A stretch of 64,000 nt of DNA from Dugong dugon (lineage: Eukaryota > Chordata > Mammalia > Sirenia > Dugongidae). Every line of letters begins with the position of its first letter. Positions within the stretch are counted from its first letter, which is position 1. The notes under the pieces are model-generated. The model saw only the letters and a list, made by a program, of their open reading frames with translations. It was not told the origin of the DNA and did not search any database. The stretch is taken from the NCBI GenBank assembly GCA_030035585.1, contig CM057482.1, positions 41,397,501 through 41,461,500 on the forward strand, given 5' to 3'. Of this stretch, positions 45,844-56,463 are shown one piece after another. Both the position numbers and the translations under genes were made by a program.

Positions 45844-46462
45844 TGTGCTTTGGATTAAATTGTGTCCTCCAAAAAGGTAGGTTGAAGTCCTAATCCCAGG
45901 TACCTGTGAATGTGACCTTGTTTAGAAATAGGGTCTTTAAAAATGCTATAAGTTAACGTGAGGTCATACTGGAGAAGGGTGAGTACTAATCCAACATAAA
46001 AAGAGGAGTAGAAACACAGGGACGGAGAGACACAGAGGGAAGACAGCTGTGTGAAGATGAAGCAGAGATCTGAGTGATGCACCTACAAACCAAGAAATGA
46101 CAAGGATAACCAGAAACCATCAGAAGCTAGGAAGAGACAAGAAATTATCTTCCCATAGAGCTTTCAGAGAGAGCAATACTGTGCCAACGTCTTGATTTTG
46201 GACTTCTAACTTCCAGAGGAGCCCTAGTGCTACAGTGGTTAAGAGCTATGGCAGCTAACCAAAAGGTTGGCACTTCGAATCCACCAGTTGCTCCTTGGAA
46301 ACCCTACAGGGCAATTTTAGTCTGTCCTATAGGGTCCCTATGAGTCGAAATTGACTCAATGGCATTGGGTTTGGTTTTGGTTAGCCTTCAGAACTCTGAA
46401 AGAATACATTTCTGTTATTTTAATCCACCCACTCTGCAGTAGCCCTAGGAAACAAACATCCC
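45844..46462 (+). mobile_element. MLT1 (ERVL-MaLR) LTR, split by an AfroSINE
   Basis: 'ggattaaattgtgtcctcc', 'gaatgtgaccttgtttagaaatagggtc', 'gaggtcatactggagaagggtg', 'gacacagagggaagaca', 'cagaagctaggaagagac', 'gattttggacttctaacttccag', then the AfroSINE, then 'ttcagaactctgaaagaata' and 'agccctaggaaac'. It is diverged but complete apart from the insertion. Confidence 0.85.
46217..46381 (+). mobile_element. AfroSINE inside MLT1
   Basis: Short form: 'aggagccctagtgctacagtggttaag', 'ccttggaaaccctacaggg', 'ggcattgggtttggttttgg'. Flanks TAACTTCCAG and TAGCCTTCAG (46207-46216, 46382-46391) match at 7 of 10 and lie at the expected break in the MLT1. Confidence 0.9.
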
Positions 46463-47499
46463 ATGTCCTGGGAAATGTGAAGATATTGTGTTTAGAAGTC
46501 AGGAGATTTGAATTCCCTTGTACACTACTCTGCCTCACTTTGTTCTTACTTAAACAAATCTGGGAATTTTCAAAGATGTTTAACCAAACAATGGAAAATA
46601 TGGAGCAGATAAAGAGAATCATCATTAACATGGGAATCTTCAATTTAATAGTAAAAGCATGATTTAGATAAATGGGAAGTCATATACAATTACACTCACG
46701 GACATGTAAGCTGACTTGGTAAAATAGTTGTTGCATTTCCCATACTGAATAAAATAATAAATTATTCTAATAGTTCTATTATCTATCCTTAACTGAAACA
46801 TACAGTGCCTGTCCCATTTCTTCAAAAAGCTTGTTAATATGCAATCACCTAGTACAACTGCTAAGTTTTTAAAGGTCACCCATGTTTTATTCATAAAGGG
46901 TGGTTTTCTGGAGGGAAAAAGGTTACAATGTCATGTAATACCATATTCTGATGGAGGCTTTGCTTTCCAAGATCCATTCTAATGGATTGGATGGGGAAAG
47001 GGTAAGATTTGGGGACAGAGAAGTGAATTGTTTCAGAGATATCAGTAGAACTTTATGGAGAACCAGTAAAGCTTTCAAACAGAGAGAGGAAAGGGGTTTA
47101 TTCAACTTCGTCACTATCAAATGAACATGGCTGTGTTACTTAAACTCACAAATATTCTGTTTTCCCATAAGGCCAGGCACACAGAAGTAAATACTTCCCT
47201 ACCCCCTTGAAGTTAAGTGTGGGCCTATGATTAGTTTTGTCCAATGAAATATGAGCATAAGTGAAGTGTTTTACTTGTAAACTGCAGCATGTATTAACTG
47301 CTAGTGCCTGAACCACCAACTCCCTCTTTTTCTGCCTGGGCAACTTGAGAAGACAAGCGTAAATGTATAGTTTGTCAAATGAAATCACTGAGTTACTGCT
47401 TGAAACTTCCTCAAATGAAAATTTGGTTTGAATGATTTGCATGGCTAAGAAATGTTGTGTTGAGTTGTGCGATTTTGAGGTTGTTATCACAGTATGATT
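46463..47499. other. Mostly unannotated
   Basis: Part of 47200-47330 ('ttttgtccaatgaaatatgagcataagtga') has the flavour of an old mammalian interspersed repeat that I cannot name. No credible gene is present. Confidence 0.4.
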
Positions 47500-47795
47500 A
47501 AGGCACTGGTGGTTCATTAGTAAAATTCCTGGCCAATGCACCCCCTGCTCGGCCACCACCCATCTGTCTGTGGAGGTTTGCATGTTGCTATGATGCTGAA
47601 CAGGTTTCAGCAGAGCTTCCAGACTAAGAAGGACTAGGAAGAAAGGCCTGGAGATCTACTTTTGAAAACCAAGCAATGAAAACCCTATGGCTCAACAATG
47701 GTCTGTTCTGCAATCAATCATGGGAATGATTCATTCTGTTTGAATGAGGTAACCACGAGACAGGGGTTGACTTGATGACAGCTAACAACAACAGC
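47500..47795 (+). mobile_element. tRNA-Gly-headed composite SINE
   Basis: The head 'ggcactggtggttcattagtaaaattcctggccaatgcacc' is a tRNA-Gly head with the anticodon arm deleted. It is followed by 'tgctatgatgctgaacaggtttcagcagagcttccag', 'gaaaggcctggagatctac', and the tail 'gacagctaacaacaacag'. Confidence 0.85.
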
Positions 47796-49107
47796 AGCAT
47801 AACGTAACCTTTCTTGACAGAGACACACCTCAAGACATCAAATCTTTTACACATATGAAAAGGTGAGTTTCTTCTTTCATGGCTAAGCTTAATCACATTT
47901 CCTAGAAGAAAAGAATTTTAGAACCAAAAGAAGTATAAATATGTACCCAGCTGAACATCCTTTTATAGACATTAATTGAATTTTTCAAGGTCTCAAAAAC
48001 TTTCTAGGGACAGAGAGTGGAAAATAACTTCCAGGTTATCAGAGGGCACTCATTGGTCAGTTTGAACCAGTATGAGCCAACCTGGATGCTGAAAAACAGA
48101 GGCTTATGGTAAAATAGAGAAACAGGCAAGGTAAGATTAGAAAAAAAATAGGAAACCCTAAAATATGTAAACAGTAATAGTGCTAAACAAGAACATTGAA
48201 GCGGTGTGAAGGCTTAGGAAATATGGGAAATATTAGCAAACGTTTTCAAGGTTGAAATGCCATTTCCCCCACCCCACCCCCCTTCTCACTTAAAGCATTT
48301 TAAAAAGCTGACCAAACAGGTTTGGTAAGTTTTTCTTTTTTTTTTTTTTTAATGCATATGTATTTCCATTCTTTTCAAACCAAAGTCACACATTTCCTCA
48401 ATTTGTAGTTAAAAGAGCCAGATGCATTTTCTTCAAAATTCCCCCTTCCCTTCCTGTTCCCTTTCTCCCTCACTCTTCTAATGGTTTCAGAAAGAACCCC
48501 AGAATTATATCATAGGCCATGAAGTAAAAGTTAACTTGTAAGGAAATTGTATAAGGTAAAGCCTGCCAGATGAAGTATTAATATAAAACGCATTGGTTTA
48601 GGGGCTAGGTTTGATTTGTTAATATTGCTGCTATTATATTTTAAGAATATATTGTAATGAATGATTTAATTATACTTCTACCCTGAGGCTTTGCACAAAC
48701 GTTGCAATTTTAAAATGCAACAAATGGATTAAATGGCTCGTGTGTGTGTATAATACACACTTGTGATGTGTCTCTGTGTGAAAAGAAGAGTGAAATCAGT
48801 GACTTGACAGCTGATACTTGAACATTCAACCTGGAACCAGAAGATTGCGACAAAAAAATTTAAAATGGAAGCTTACACAGTTTCCGGATTTTTCTTTTGC
48901 TGTATTAATAAAAGACAGCACTGGTAAATGAACTATTCTCAAGTTTAATGGGAGAGTTCGCCACCAAAATTATCCTTGTTTCCTAAGCTCTTGTCTCATG
49001 TAGAGAATAACAAAAGGGCCAGTGTTAACCAGAACATTTGATTCTGTGGCAAATAGATACTCTTAAGGTGCTTTTGAATACCAGTGGCATGAAACTTGTT
49101 CTTGAAC
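47796..49107. other. Unannotated stretch
   Basis: T-run at 48338-48351 and a short TG run near 48740. Otherwise nothing recognisable. Confidence 0.45.
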
Positions 49108-50960
49108 GTCCAGTAGCGAAAACGAATGGAAGAAATGATGAAGTAAAAGGGTGGAACAGAAGATTTCAAAGGGTGGCTTGAGAACGCAAAGTCAAGTATT
49201 GTAATGAAAGGTGCAAAGACCTGGAGTTAGAAAACCAAAAGGGAAGAACACGCTCGGCATTTCTCAAACTGAAGAAACTGAAGAAAAAAAAATCAGGCCT
49301 CAAATTGCAATATTGAAGGATTCTGTGGGGAAAATATTAAACGACACAGGAAGCAACAAAAGAAGATGTAAGGAATACACAGAGTCACTTACCAAAAGGA
49401 ATCAGTTGACATTCAAACGTTTCAGAAGGCAGCATACGATCAACAACTGGTGGTGCCGAAGAAGAAGTCCAAGCGGCACTGAAAGCATTGGCGAAAAACA
49501 AAGCTCCAGGAATTGACCAAATACCAACTGAGATGTTTCAACAAACAGACGCAGCACTGGATATGCTCACTTGTCTATACCCAGAAAATTGTAAGACAGC
49601 TACTTGGCCAACAGATGGAAAGAGATCCATATTTGTGCCCATTTAAAGAATGGTGATCTAACAGAATATGGAAGTTATAGAACCATATCATTAACACTAC
49701 ACCCAAGTAAAATTTTGCTGAGGATAACTAAAAAATAGTTGCAACAATACATCGACAGGGAACCGCTGGAAATTCAAGCCAGAGTCAGAAGAGGGTGTGG
49801 AACGAAGGATATCATTGCTAATATCAGATGGATCCTGGCTGAAAGCAAAATATACCAGAAGAAGCTTACTTGTGTTTTATTGACTATGCAAAGGCGCTCG
49901 ACTGTGTGGCTAATAACAAATTATGGATAACATCGGGAAGAATGGGAATTCCAGAACACTTAATTGTGCTCGTGAGGAACCTGGACATAGATCAAGAGGC
50001 AGTCGTTCAAACAGAGCAAGGGGATACTGTGCGGTCTAAAATGAGGAAGGCGTGTAGCAGGTTGTATTCTTTCACCATACTTATTCAATCTGTATGCTGA
50101 GCAAATAATCTGAGAAGCTGGACTATATGAAGAAGAATGGGGCATCAGGATCGGAGGAAGACTCGTTAACAATCTGCGATGTGCACATGACACAACCTTG
50201 CTTGCTGAAAGTGAAGAGGACTTGAAGCACTTACTGACGAAGATCAAAGACGACAGCCTTCAGTATGGATTACACCTCAACATAAAGATGACAAAAGTCC
50301 TCACAACTGGACCAATAAGCAACATTATGATATTGGAGAAAAGATTGAAGTTGTCAAGGAGTTCATTTTACTTGGATCCACTATCAACACCCATGGAAGC
50401 AGCAGTCAAGAAATTAAAAGATGAATCGCATTGGGCAAATCTACTGCAAAATACTTCTTTAAAGTGTTAAAAATCAAAGATATCACTTTAAGGACCAAGG
50501 TGCGCCTGACCCAAGCCATGGTGTTTTCAGTTGCTTCATATGCATGTGAAAGTTGGACAATGAATAAGGAACATCGAAGAAGAATTGATGCCTTTGAATT
50601 ACAGTGTTGGCGAAGAATATTGAATGTACCATACACTACCAAAACAAGGAACAAATCTGTCTTGAAAGAAATACAGCCAGAATGTTCCTTACAAGCAATG
50701 ATGGTGAGACTTTGTCTCATGTACTTTGGACATGTTATCAGGAGGGACCAGTACATGGAGAAGGACATCATGCTTGGTAAAGTAGAGGCAAAAAAGAGGA
50801 AGATCCTCAACAAGACGGATTGACACAGTGGCTGCAACGATGGGCTCAAGCATAACAATGATCATGAGGATGGTGCAGGACCGGGTTGTGTTTCATTCCG
50901 CTGTACATGGGGTCACTATGAGTCGGAATTGACTGGACAGCACCTAACAACAACAACAAG
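49108..50960 (+). mobile_element. 5'-truncated RTE LINE
   Basis: It collinearly matches 41520-43575 of the other RTE: the linker after the endonuclease, the RT, the C-terminal region and a clean tail CACCTAACAACAACAAC. The endonuclease and 5' region are absent, as in incomplete reverse transcription. It lacks the 205-base insert present at the equivalent place in the other copy, which proves that insert is extra. Confidence 0.9.
49211..50823 (+). pseudogene. RTE reverse transcriptase, broken
   Basis: Open pieces are 49211-49516 (linker and start of RT), 49870-50100 (motif A FIDYAKALD at its start), 50198-50470 and 50431-50823 (C-terminal region with Cys/Trp-rich spacing). The catalytic YADD box reads C-A-H-D at 50180-50191, so two of the four residues including one catalytic Asp are lost. 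The protein is inactive. Confidence 0.85.
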
Positions 50961-50966
50961 TTTTTT

Positions 50967-51171
50967 TGGAGAACCTGGGTGGCGCAGAGGTCAAGTGCTA
51001 GGCTGCTAACTGAAAGGTCAGTGGCTTGAACCCACCAGCTGCTCCACAGGAGAAAGATGTAGTAATCTGTTTCCATAAAGATTACAACCTTGGAAACCCT
51101 GTGGATCAGCTCTACTCTGTCCTATAGGATCACTATGGGTCAGATCAACTTGACAGCAATTTTTTTTTTTT
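50967..51171 (+). mobile_element. AfroSINE (long form), T-rich end
   Basis: 'gagaacctgggtggcgcagaggtc', 'ccacaggagaaagatgtag', 'gtcagatcaacttgacagcaa', then 12 T at 51160-51171. It starts within 7 bases of the RTE tail. Confidence 0.9.
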
Positions 51172-51176
51172 GGCGG

Positions 51177-51345
51177 AGGGAGTGGTACAAACAGTGAAGA
51201 AGTGCACTTGCTAACCAAAAGGAAGAAAGGCCTGGTGATCTATTTCCAAAAAAATCAGCCATTGACAACCTATGGAGCACAGTTCTATTCTGACACACAT
51301 GGGGTCTTCATGAGTTTGAATCAACTTGGTGGTTATTGTTTTCAG
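51177..51345 (+). mobile_element. AfroSINE, second of an adjacent pair
   Basis: Degraded head 'gggagtggtacaaacagtg', body 'aggcctggtgatctatttcc', 'aatcagccattgacaac', tail 'gtttgaatcaacttggtgg'. About 25 bases are deleted in the T-arm region. Confidence 0.85.
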
Positions 51346-51520
51346 TCTTTACGAACCAAAAAACAAGAACATTCTTTTCCTAAGAGTTTGTTACGCCTTC
51401 AACCTACAATTTTTGTTGTCTTTATCTGCCATGTTCTGTAAAATGTAGTCTATAATGAATGATTCAATTTCTTCACAAACACTAACTTTTTCATCCTCTG
51501 CAACTTGCCTACCCGTATAA
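51346..51520. other. Unannotated stretch
   Basis: Nothing recognisable. Confidence 0.4.
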
Positions 51521-51628
51521 AGGGTGGCCAGATAAAACACAGGATGCTCTGTTAAATTTGAATTTCAGATAAACAATTTTTTTAAAGTATATGTATGTGC
51601 CAAATAGTTGCTATATCTGGCAGCTGCC
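51521..51628. mobile_element. MER53-like palindromic DNA element
   Basis: 'agggtggccagataaaacacaggatgc', 'gttaaatttgaatttcagataaac', 'gtatatgtatgtgcc', and the closing 'gctatatctggcagc' match the arms of a MER53-type MITE. One arm is shortened. Confidence 0.55.
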
Positions 51629-52289
51629 TGCCTCACACCTGAAAATGTCTGTTTCAAGTCCTTACTAACTCTCCCAAGGCAGACAATGTAAGGGGTACAG
51701 AATCTGGAGTCCCATTTGCCCCACTTACTCAGAGACTTTGGATACATCAAATATTTCAGAACAAACTTGCAAAGCGTCTTCCATGTGCTCAGTACATGTT
51801 GGGCCGTGGGCCAGTAGCGAGCATAGCAAGATAAACGAAGCAATGACTCTCCAAAAAATAATTCGGATTCCAAAAAAAAAAATTTTCAGTCTTTACTATT
51901 TTTAAGTGAGGGACATTCATTTTTTTTAAAAAAAGCCTAAAGTAGTGGAGGAAAAAAAAAAATATACATACATACATACACAGAACTTCAAGGATGTATA
52001 CATATACAGAACTTGGATGATCAAGAGCAGAGACCTGATTTCACACATTCTTGACTCTTTCTTGTTTGGAGATTACGGCAGTCTTCAACGACCTCTGTGG
52101 GACATCGAAGGCTCCAATGGGTACAGCTTGAAAACCACTGCTTTACCGCACTAACGAGTGTAACGCTGCTGGTGGACTCACTGTAAGAAATGACATTGAA
52201 GAGTAAAGGGGGACTAAAGGTCATACACCTAACGTTTCAGCCTCTTTTGCCACTTCTGTTCACTTCAGCACAAACAACATTTAAATAAA
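51629..52289. other. Unannotated stretch
   Basis: Runs of A at 51872-51880 and 51949-51961, and a short ATACAT run. Otherwise nothing. Confidence 0.4.
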
Positions 52290-52345
52290 GGTGTGTGTGT
52301 GGGGGGGGTGTGCATGTGTGTGTGAGTGTGTGTTTGTGTGTTTCT
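52290..52345. repeat. Imperfect (TG)n microsatellite
   Basis: TG units broken by a run of G and a few other bases. Confidence 0.9.
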
Positions 52346-52390
52346 CCATGCTTTGGCAATATAAGGGATTCTCTTGACCAGTCAAAGACT

Positions 52391-52569
52391 TAAAATCAAA
52401 ATCAGTTGCTGTGAAGTGTACATGGCGACCTCACATGTGTTTTTCAATGGCTGATTTTTCAGAAGTACCTCGTCAGACTTTTTTTCCAAGGTCCCTTTGG
52501 GTGGACTTGAACCTTCAAACTTTCATTTAGCAACCAAGACCGTTAACTGTTTGCAGCACCCAGGGACTT
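52391..52569 (-). mobile_element. AfroSINE, internally deleted
   Basis: A reversed copy: 'aatcagttgctgtgaagtg', 'tttttcaatggctgatttttcag', 'ccctttgggtggacttgaacc', and the head ending 'agcacccagggactt'. Confidence 0.85.
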
Positions 52570-53239
52570 CAAGGATTTACTATGTAGAAAATCTCCATGC
52601 CCAGATTTGGTAAAACAGCCCATCTGAGAACATCCCTGGCAAAGAAATAATATCTGTTGGCAGACATAATATCAGTGTAAAATAGCTTAAAATGGTTGGC
52701 CAGGTGTGCAAATTCCCTCAAGGTATATACTCTAAGGGTATATTATTTTAAGAAAGAAGGCAACTAATGGGCCACTGGAAGAGATATTTTGTTTTGGCCA
52801 GGCTTCACTGACGACAATTTTTCAGCCTTACTCAGCGGAAGGCAAATCTAAAAAGCCACTTGCTCAATGGCTGTTTGTGTGTAGGTGTTTTATTATTACC
52901 GCTTTATTCAAGTCTAAGAAATGTGACTTTGAATCAAAAGTGAATGAAAACTAGCAAGGTCTTTGGAATTGTTAAGCTGGCAAAGAAACATTTTGTTCCA
53001 TTGTTTCGACTCCAAGGCTGCTTACTAAATGCATCTCAAGGTAAGTAAGGTTCTAAATCTATGCATTCATGAGGACTGTTTACCAATGGTGACATGTCTT
53101 TGGTCTCTCTTGGAGTTTCTGCTTTGCTTTTGTAGTTGAGACCTTGGCACTAGGAGAAAACATATAGAGTCGGTAGTCTCTCCTCTTCCCAGTATCCTTC
53201 TGTTACAGTAGCGTGATTTGGCAAGTATCAGGCATGTAT
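52570..53239. other. Unannotated stretch
   Basis: Nothing recognisable. Confidence 0.45.
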
Positions 53240-53451
53240 AGGAGTCTTTGGGTGGAGCAAATGGTTAAGCGCTGGCCTATTGACAGGAAGATTGGCGGTT
53301 CAAGTCCATCCAGAGGGGTCTATGAAGTAAGGCCTGGAGATCTACTTCTGAAAGATCACAGCCATTGAAAGCCCTCTGGAGTCGTTCCACTCTGCTCACA
53401 TGGAGTTATCATGAGTCTAATTTGACTTGATAACAACTAACAAAAACAACA
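53240..53451 (+). mobile_element. AfroSINE with RTE-like A/C-rich tail
   Basis: Head 'gagtctttgggtggagcaaatgg', body 'ggcctggagatctacttctgaaagatcacagcc', and a tail 'gacttgataacaactaacaaaaacaac'. The end is the same AACAAC-type tail as in the RTE. Confidence 0.95.
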
Positions 53452-54334
53452 GGACTGTATGTATCAGAAAAAAAGGAATTGAGGAAAATTTGGAACATTT
53501 TGGGAAGGAACTACCATTGGGTGCGTTTTATTTCTCACTCTACAGTACCATTGCTTTGCCTACAGACATGCAAGTTGAGAGGAATAGATTTCTGTACCCC
53601 CACTCCACCCTCAGGTCTCCTTATCTTGAACCCGTCAAAGGTACATTCATTCTGTGGAGAACTCAGTAAGTCAGTGTCAGGGTTTCTTTTACTGTTCTTA
53701 CAAATGGACTCGTACAGCAATTTTCAATTATCAGGGATATCTGGTAGGAGAGAAAAATTAATAGATTAATCCCCAATCTTAATTTGGCAATTGGCTCAGC
53801 CTTCCCTTCCCTTCCTCGGAACAATTCTCAAGGAGCAGCGAGAAAATCTAAATCCAAATCAAAAAAGTGACTGAACTGAGTAATAATATTATTAATATTC
53901 ATAATATGGCCTTACAGTGTTCAAAGTGTTTTCATAACTTCTCTGTGATGAAGATCGAAAGTGTGTGCTTTTTTCCGTTTTTAAAGATGAGGAAACAAAA
54001 ATGAAAGTTTAGAGGGCTTGACTGAGCACTTGGTTCATGCCTCCAGCTGTCTTTCTTTCTCTAGGATAATTAGAGTGGTCAAATTTTAACAACCATCATT
54101 TCACTTTTTTGTCAGTACATCTATATTGGAGGGGCTGACAATATGAGCTAATGAATAGGAGATATGAAAAGAACAAATCTGGTTTTTAATCTGATGGTCT
54201 AAACCTTTCCCAGAATTCCTTTCCAAGATCTTGAGAACTCAGATTTGTGGACATCTTGGTCACAGTCTGAATTTTCTAGGCCTGTCTTTTCCTTTCTCTA
54301 TCTCTTTCTGTGTGATTGTCTTATTCTAGAGAGT
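53452..54334. other. Mostly unannotated, with a MIR-like scrap
   Basis: 53890-54035 has a diverged reversed MIR core ('gttttcataacttctctgtg', 'taaagatgaggaaac'). The rest is unique. Confidence 0.4.
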
Positions 54335-54344
54335 AGTACTAACC

Positions 54345-54551
54345 TGGAGTCCTTGAATGGTACAAACAGTTAACACACTTGGCTGCTAACTGAAAGGTTG
54401 GAGGTCAGAGTCCACCCAGTGGTGCCTCAAAAGAAAGGCCTGGAATCTGTTTCCAAAAAATCAGCCATTGAAAACCCTGTAGAGCACAGTTCTACTCTGA
54501 CACACATGGGATCGCAATGAGTTGAAATCAACTCAATGGCAGCTGCTTTTC
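54345..54551 (+). mobile_element. AfroSINE, target duplication
   Basis: 'ggagtccttgaatggtacaaacagttaac', 'aaaaatcagccattgaaaaccc', 'gagttgaaatcaactcaatgg'. Flanks AGTACTAACC (54335-54344) and AGTCCTAACC (54552-54561) match at 9 of 10. Confidence 0.95.
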
Positions 54552-54561
54552 AGTCCTAACC

Positions 54562-55391
54562 AACAGAAGACTACACAAAGTCTTATACTGTGGAACAGAC
54601 TGAAATAGAAGGCATCATCTATAATGTGAAATGGGATAGAAAAGCTATGGTTCAAATGGAAGAGTTTCCTATTGATCTTGTGTATTGTTCTAGCCTGATC
54701 TGTAAATTTGATAATCTAGATTCCAGCATATGATGTGGAAACTGAAAAGCTAAAGCTCTTCGGAGAATCAGATATCCTGCCTGAGGTCTTTTTTAATCTT
54801 TCCTAACAAGTATAAATAAAAAGAGGACATTTGTGATGCATGAAACACTGAGTCTAACGCTAATTTGTCCCCTTATCACCTCTGTAGTCTCTTCCTGCTC
54901 AAGAATCCAAAGAACAGTACCCCATTCCTGGGGTTGGCAGAAGATGAGAAGCACAGAAAAAAAGAAATGGAAATATCAGTCAGACAATACTTGCTTTTAT
55001 TTTATTTCCTTTCCTAAAACTCATTATTGTGGCTTAAGAAGGAAAAGAAAAACTAATAAAATGCCCTGTGAATTTTTACTTGGTTTCAAGATTTGCTTAG
55101 AGCCAAATTATTTGGCAGAGTTTAGTGAAAAGCCTATTGGGTTTTTTTGTTTTGTTTTGTGTACTAGCCATGAATTGAAGCCATACCACGTAGTCATTTT
55201 TCTAATAGATTGTTTCATGGAATATTTACCTCTTTCATTTAAAAAAGGAAATGCTCTGATTCAGAAACAAGCCAGTGTCTCACTTTTAAAGTAGAGCTAA
55301 ATTTTAATTTAAAGGAATAAGCATATTGATATTATGGAAAATGCCAGCAAGCCAGACTCATAAACCACAGTCATTTCTACTATACTAGCAA
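54562..55391. other. Unannotated stretch with a 153-codon chance frame
   Basis: The frame at 54833-55294 is the longest in the window. It has no recognisable domain, low-complexity stretches from T-rich DNA, and no splice or start context I can support. Confidence 0.4.
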
Positions 55392-55584
55392 TACCTAGTT
55401 GGTGCAAATGGTTAATGCTCTTGGCTGCTAATCAAAAGGTTGGAAATTCAAGTCTACCCAGAGACACCATGGAATAAAGGCCTGGCAATCTCCTTCCAAA
55501 AAATCAACCACTGAAAACCCTATGGAGCATAATTCTACTCTGATACATGTGGGTTCACCAGGAGTTGAAGTTGACTTGAGGGGG
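55392..55584 (+). mobile_element. AfroSINE
   Basis: Head 'cctagttggtgcaaatgg', body 'aggcctggcaatctccttcc', 'aaaatcaaccactgaaaaccc', tail 'gagttgaagttgacttgag'. Confidence 0.9.
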
Positions 55585-56463
55585 TCACATTCTGGGAGAG
55601 GCAGTCCTTTTGTTTTCCTGCAACAGCATCTCACTTTTTCTGGTAAACTTGATACATTTTTCCAGACTTAGTTCAGGCACCCTCTTCTTCTGAATCCTTC
55701 TCTAACCTCCCTGCGTGCTCCATCAGTCTTCTGTAGTATCTCAAAATGCAAGGTAATACTCTAGGTATTTTTCACACGTTATTTGCAATAAGCCTGCAAG
55801 ATAGGCCTTGTTCTTGCCATTTTACGCATAAAGAAGCTAAGGTTCATTGAGACAGAAGAAGTTGCCCAAGGTCAGGGTTGAGCTAGGTTTTGTACTTGGT
55901 TTGGATACAGAGTCCATTTACAGACTCTATTCTGAAGGACAGATCTGCTCAACCTTGGAAAGGCAAGGCTGTTTATAGAACAAACATGTTGAGAATTGTA
56001 TGGAGATTATTGTATGGTGCTGCTTGGCCTACTGGGCAAAAGTTGTAGGCTAAAGTGATTATTGATGTGCTCTGTGACTCTTCAGTAGAAGACACAGACG
56101 CTTGATGAACAGAGGGGCCTATAATTTAATCAGTTCATCATATGTGCCTAGAATAGGCTTTGAGAAGCCCTGCAAGATAACACTTGTTTAGCCTTGTTTC
56201 GTCCATTGTTTCTCAAATTTATTTGATAACATAAAGGAGTATCCATATAGTCCTTTAGAAATGATACTTCCTGGAGAACTCTGTCCTAGGGGGCAGGATT
56301 TTCAGGGTTTGAATGCTCATTTTCTCCTCTGAAGACAACTGTGAACAGTTCCTGAGGAAGGATCTGGTCTCCGCTAGTCTGAGACGGGGAAACCATCTGC
56401 CGTATGAAAAAGGACTTCCATGTCCCTCTGCCCAGGATAGGTTGCTGAAGCATTGAGATGCTT
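55585..56463. other. Mostly unannotated, with one MIR
   Basis: Apart from the MIR listed separately, a possible L2 scrap near 55650-55735 is all I see. Confidence 0.4.
55745..55895 (-). mobile_element. MIR SINE
   Basis: A reversed MIR core: 'ctaggtatttttcacacgttatttgcaataagcctgcaagatagg', 'ccattttacgcataaagaagctaaggttcattgagacag', 'gttgcccaaggtcag'. Confidence 0.7.

Noticed and set aside
47146-47583. 145-codon frame, minus strand
   Set aside because: Its start lies in a SINE head and the rest has no motif. Chance.
50406-50858. 150-codon frame, minus strand
   Set aside because: Exactly antisense to the RTE C-terminal region, a shadow of that coding sequence.
54833-55294. 153-codon open frame, plus strand, longest in the window
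   Set aside because: No domain, low-complexity stretches from T-rich DNA, no gene context. Fits chance in 64 kb of AT-rich sequence.
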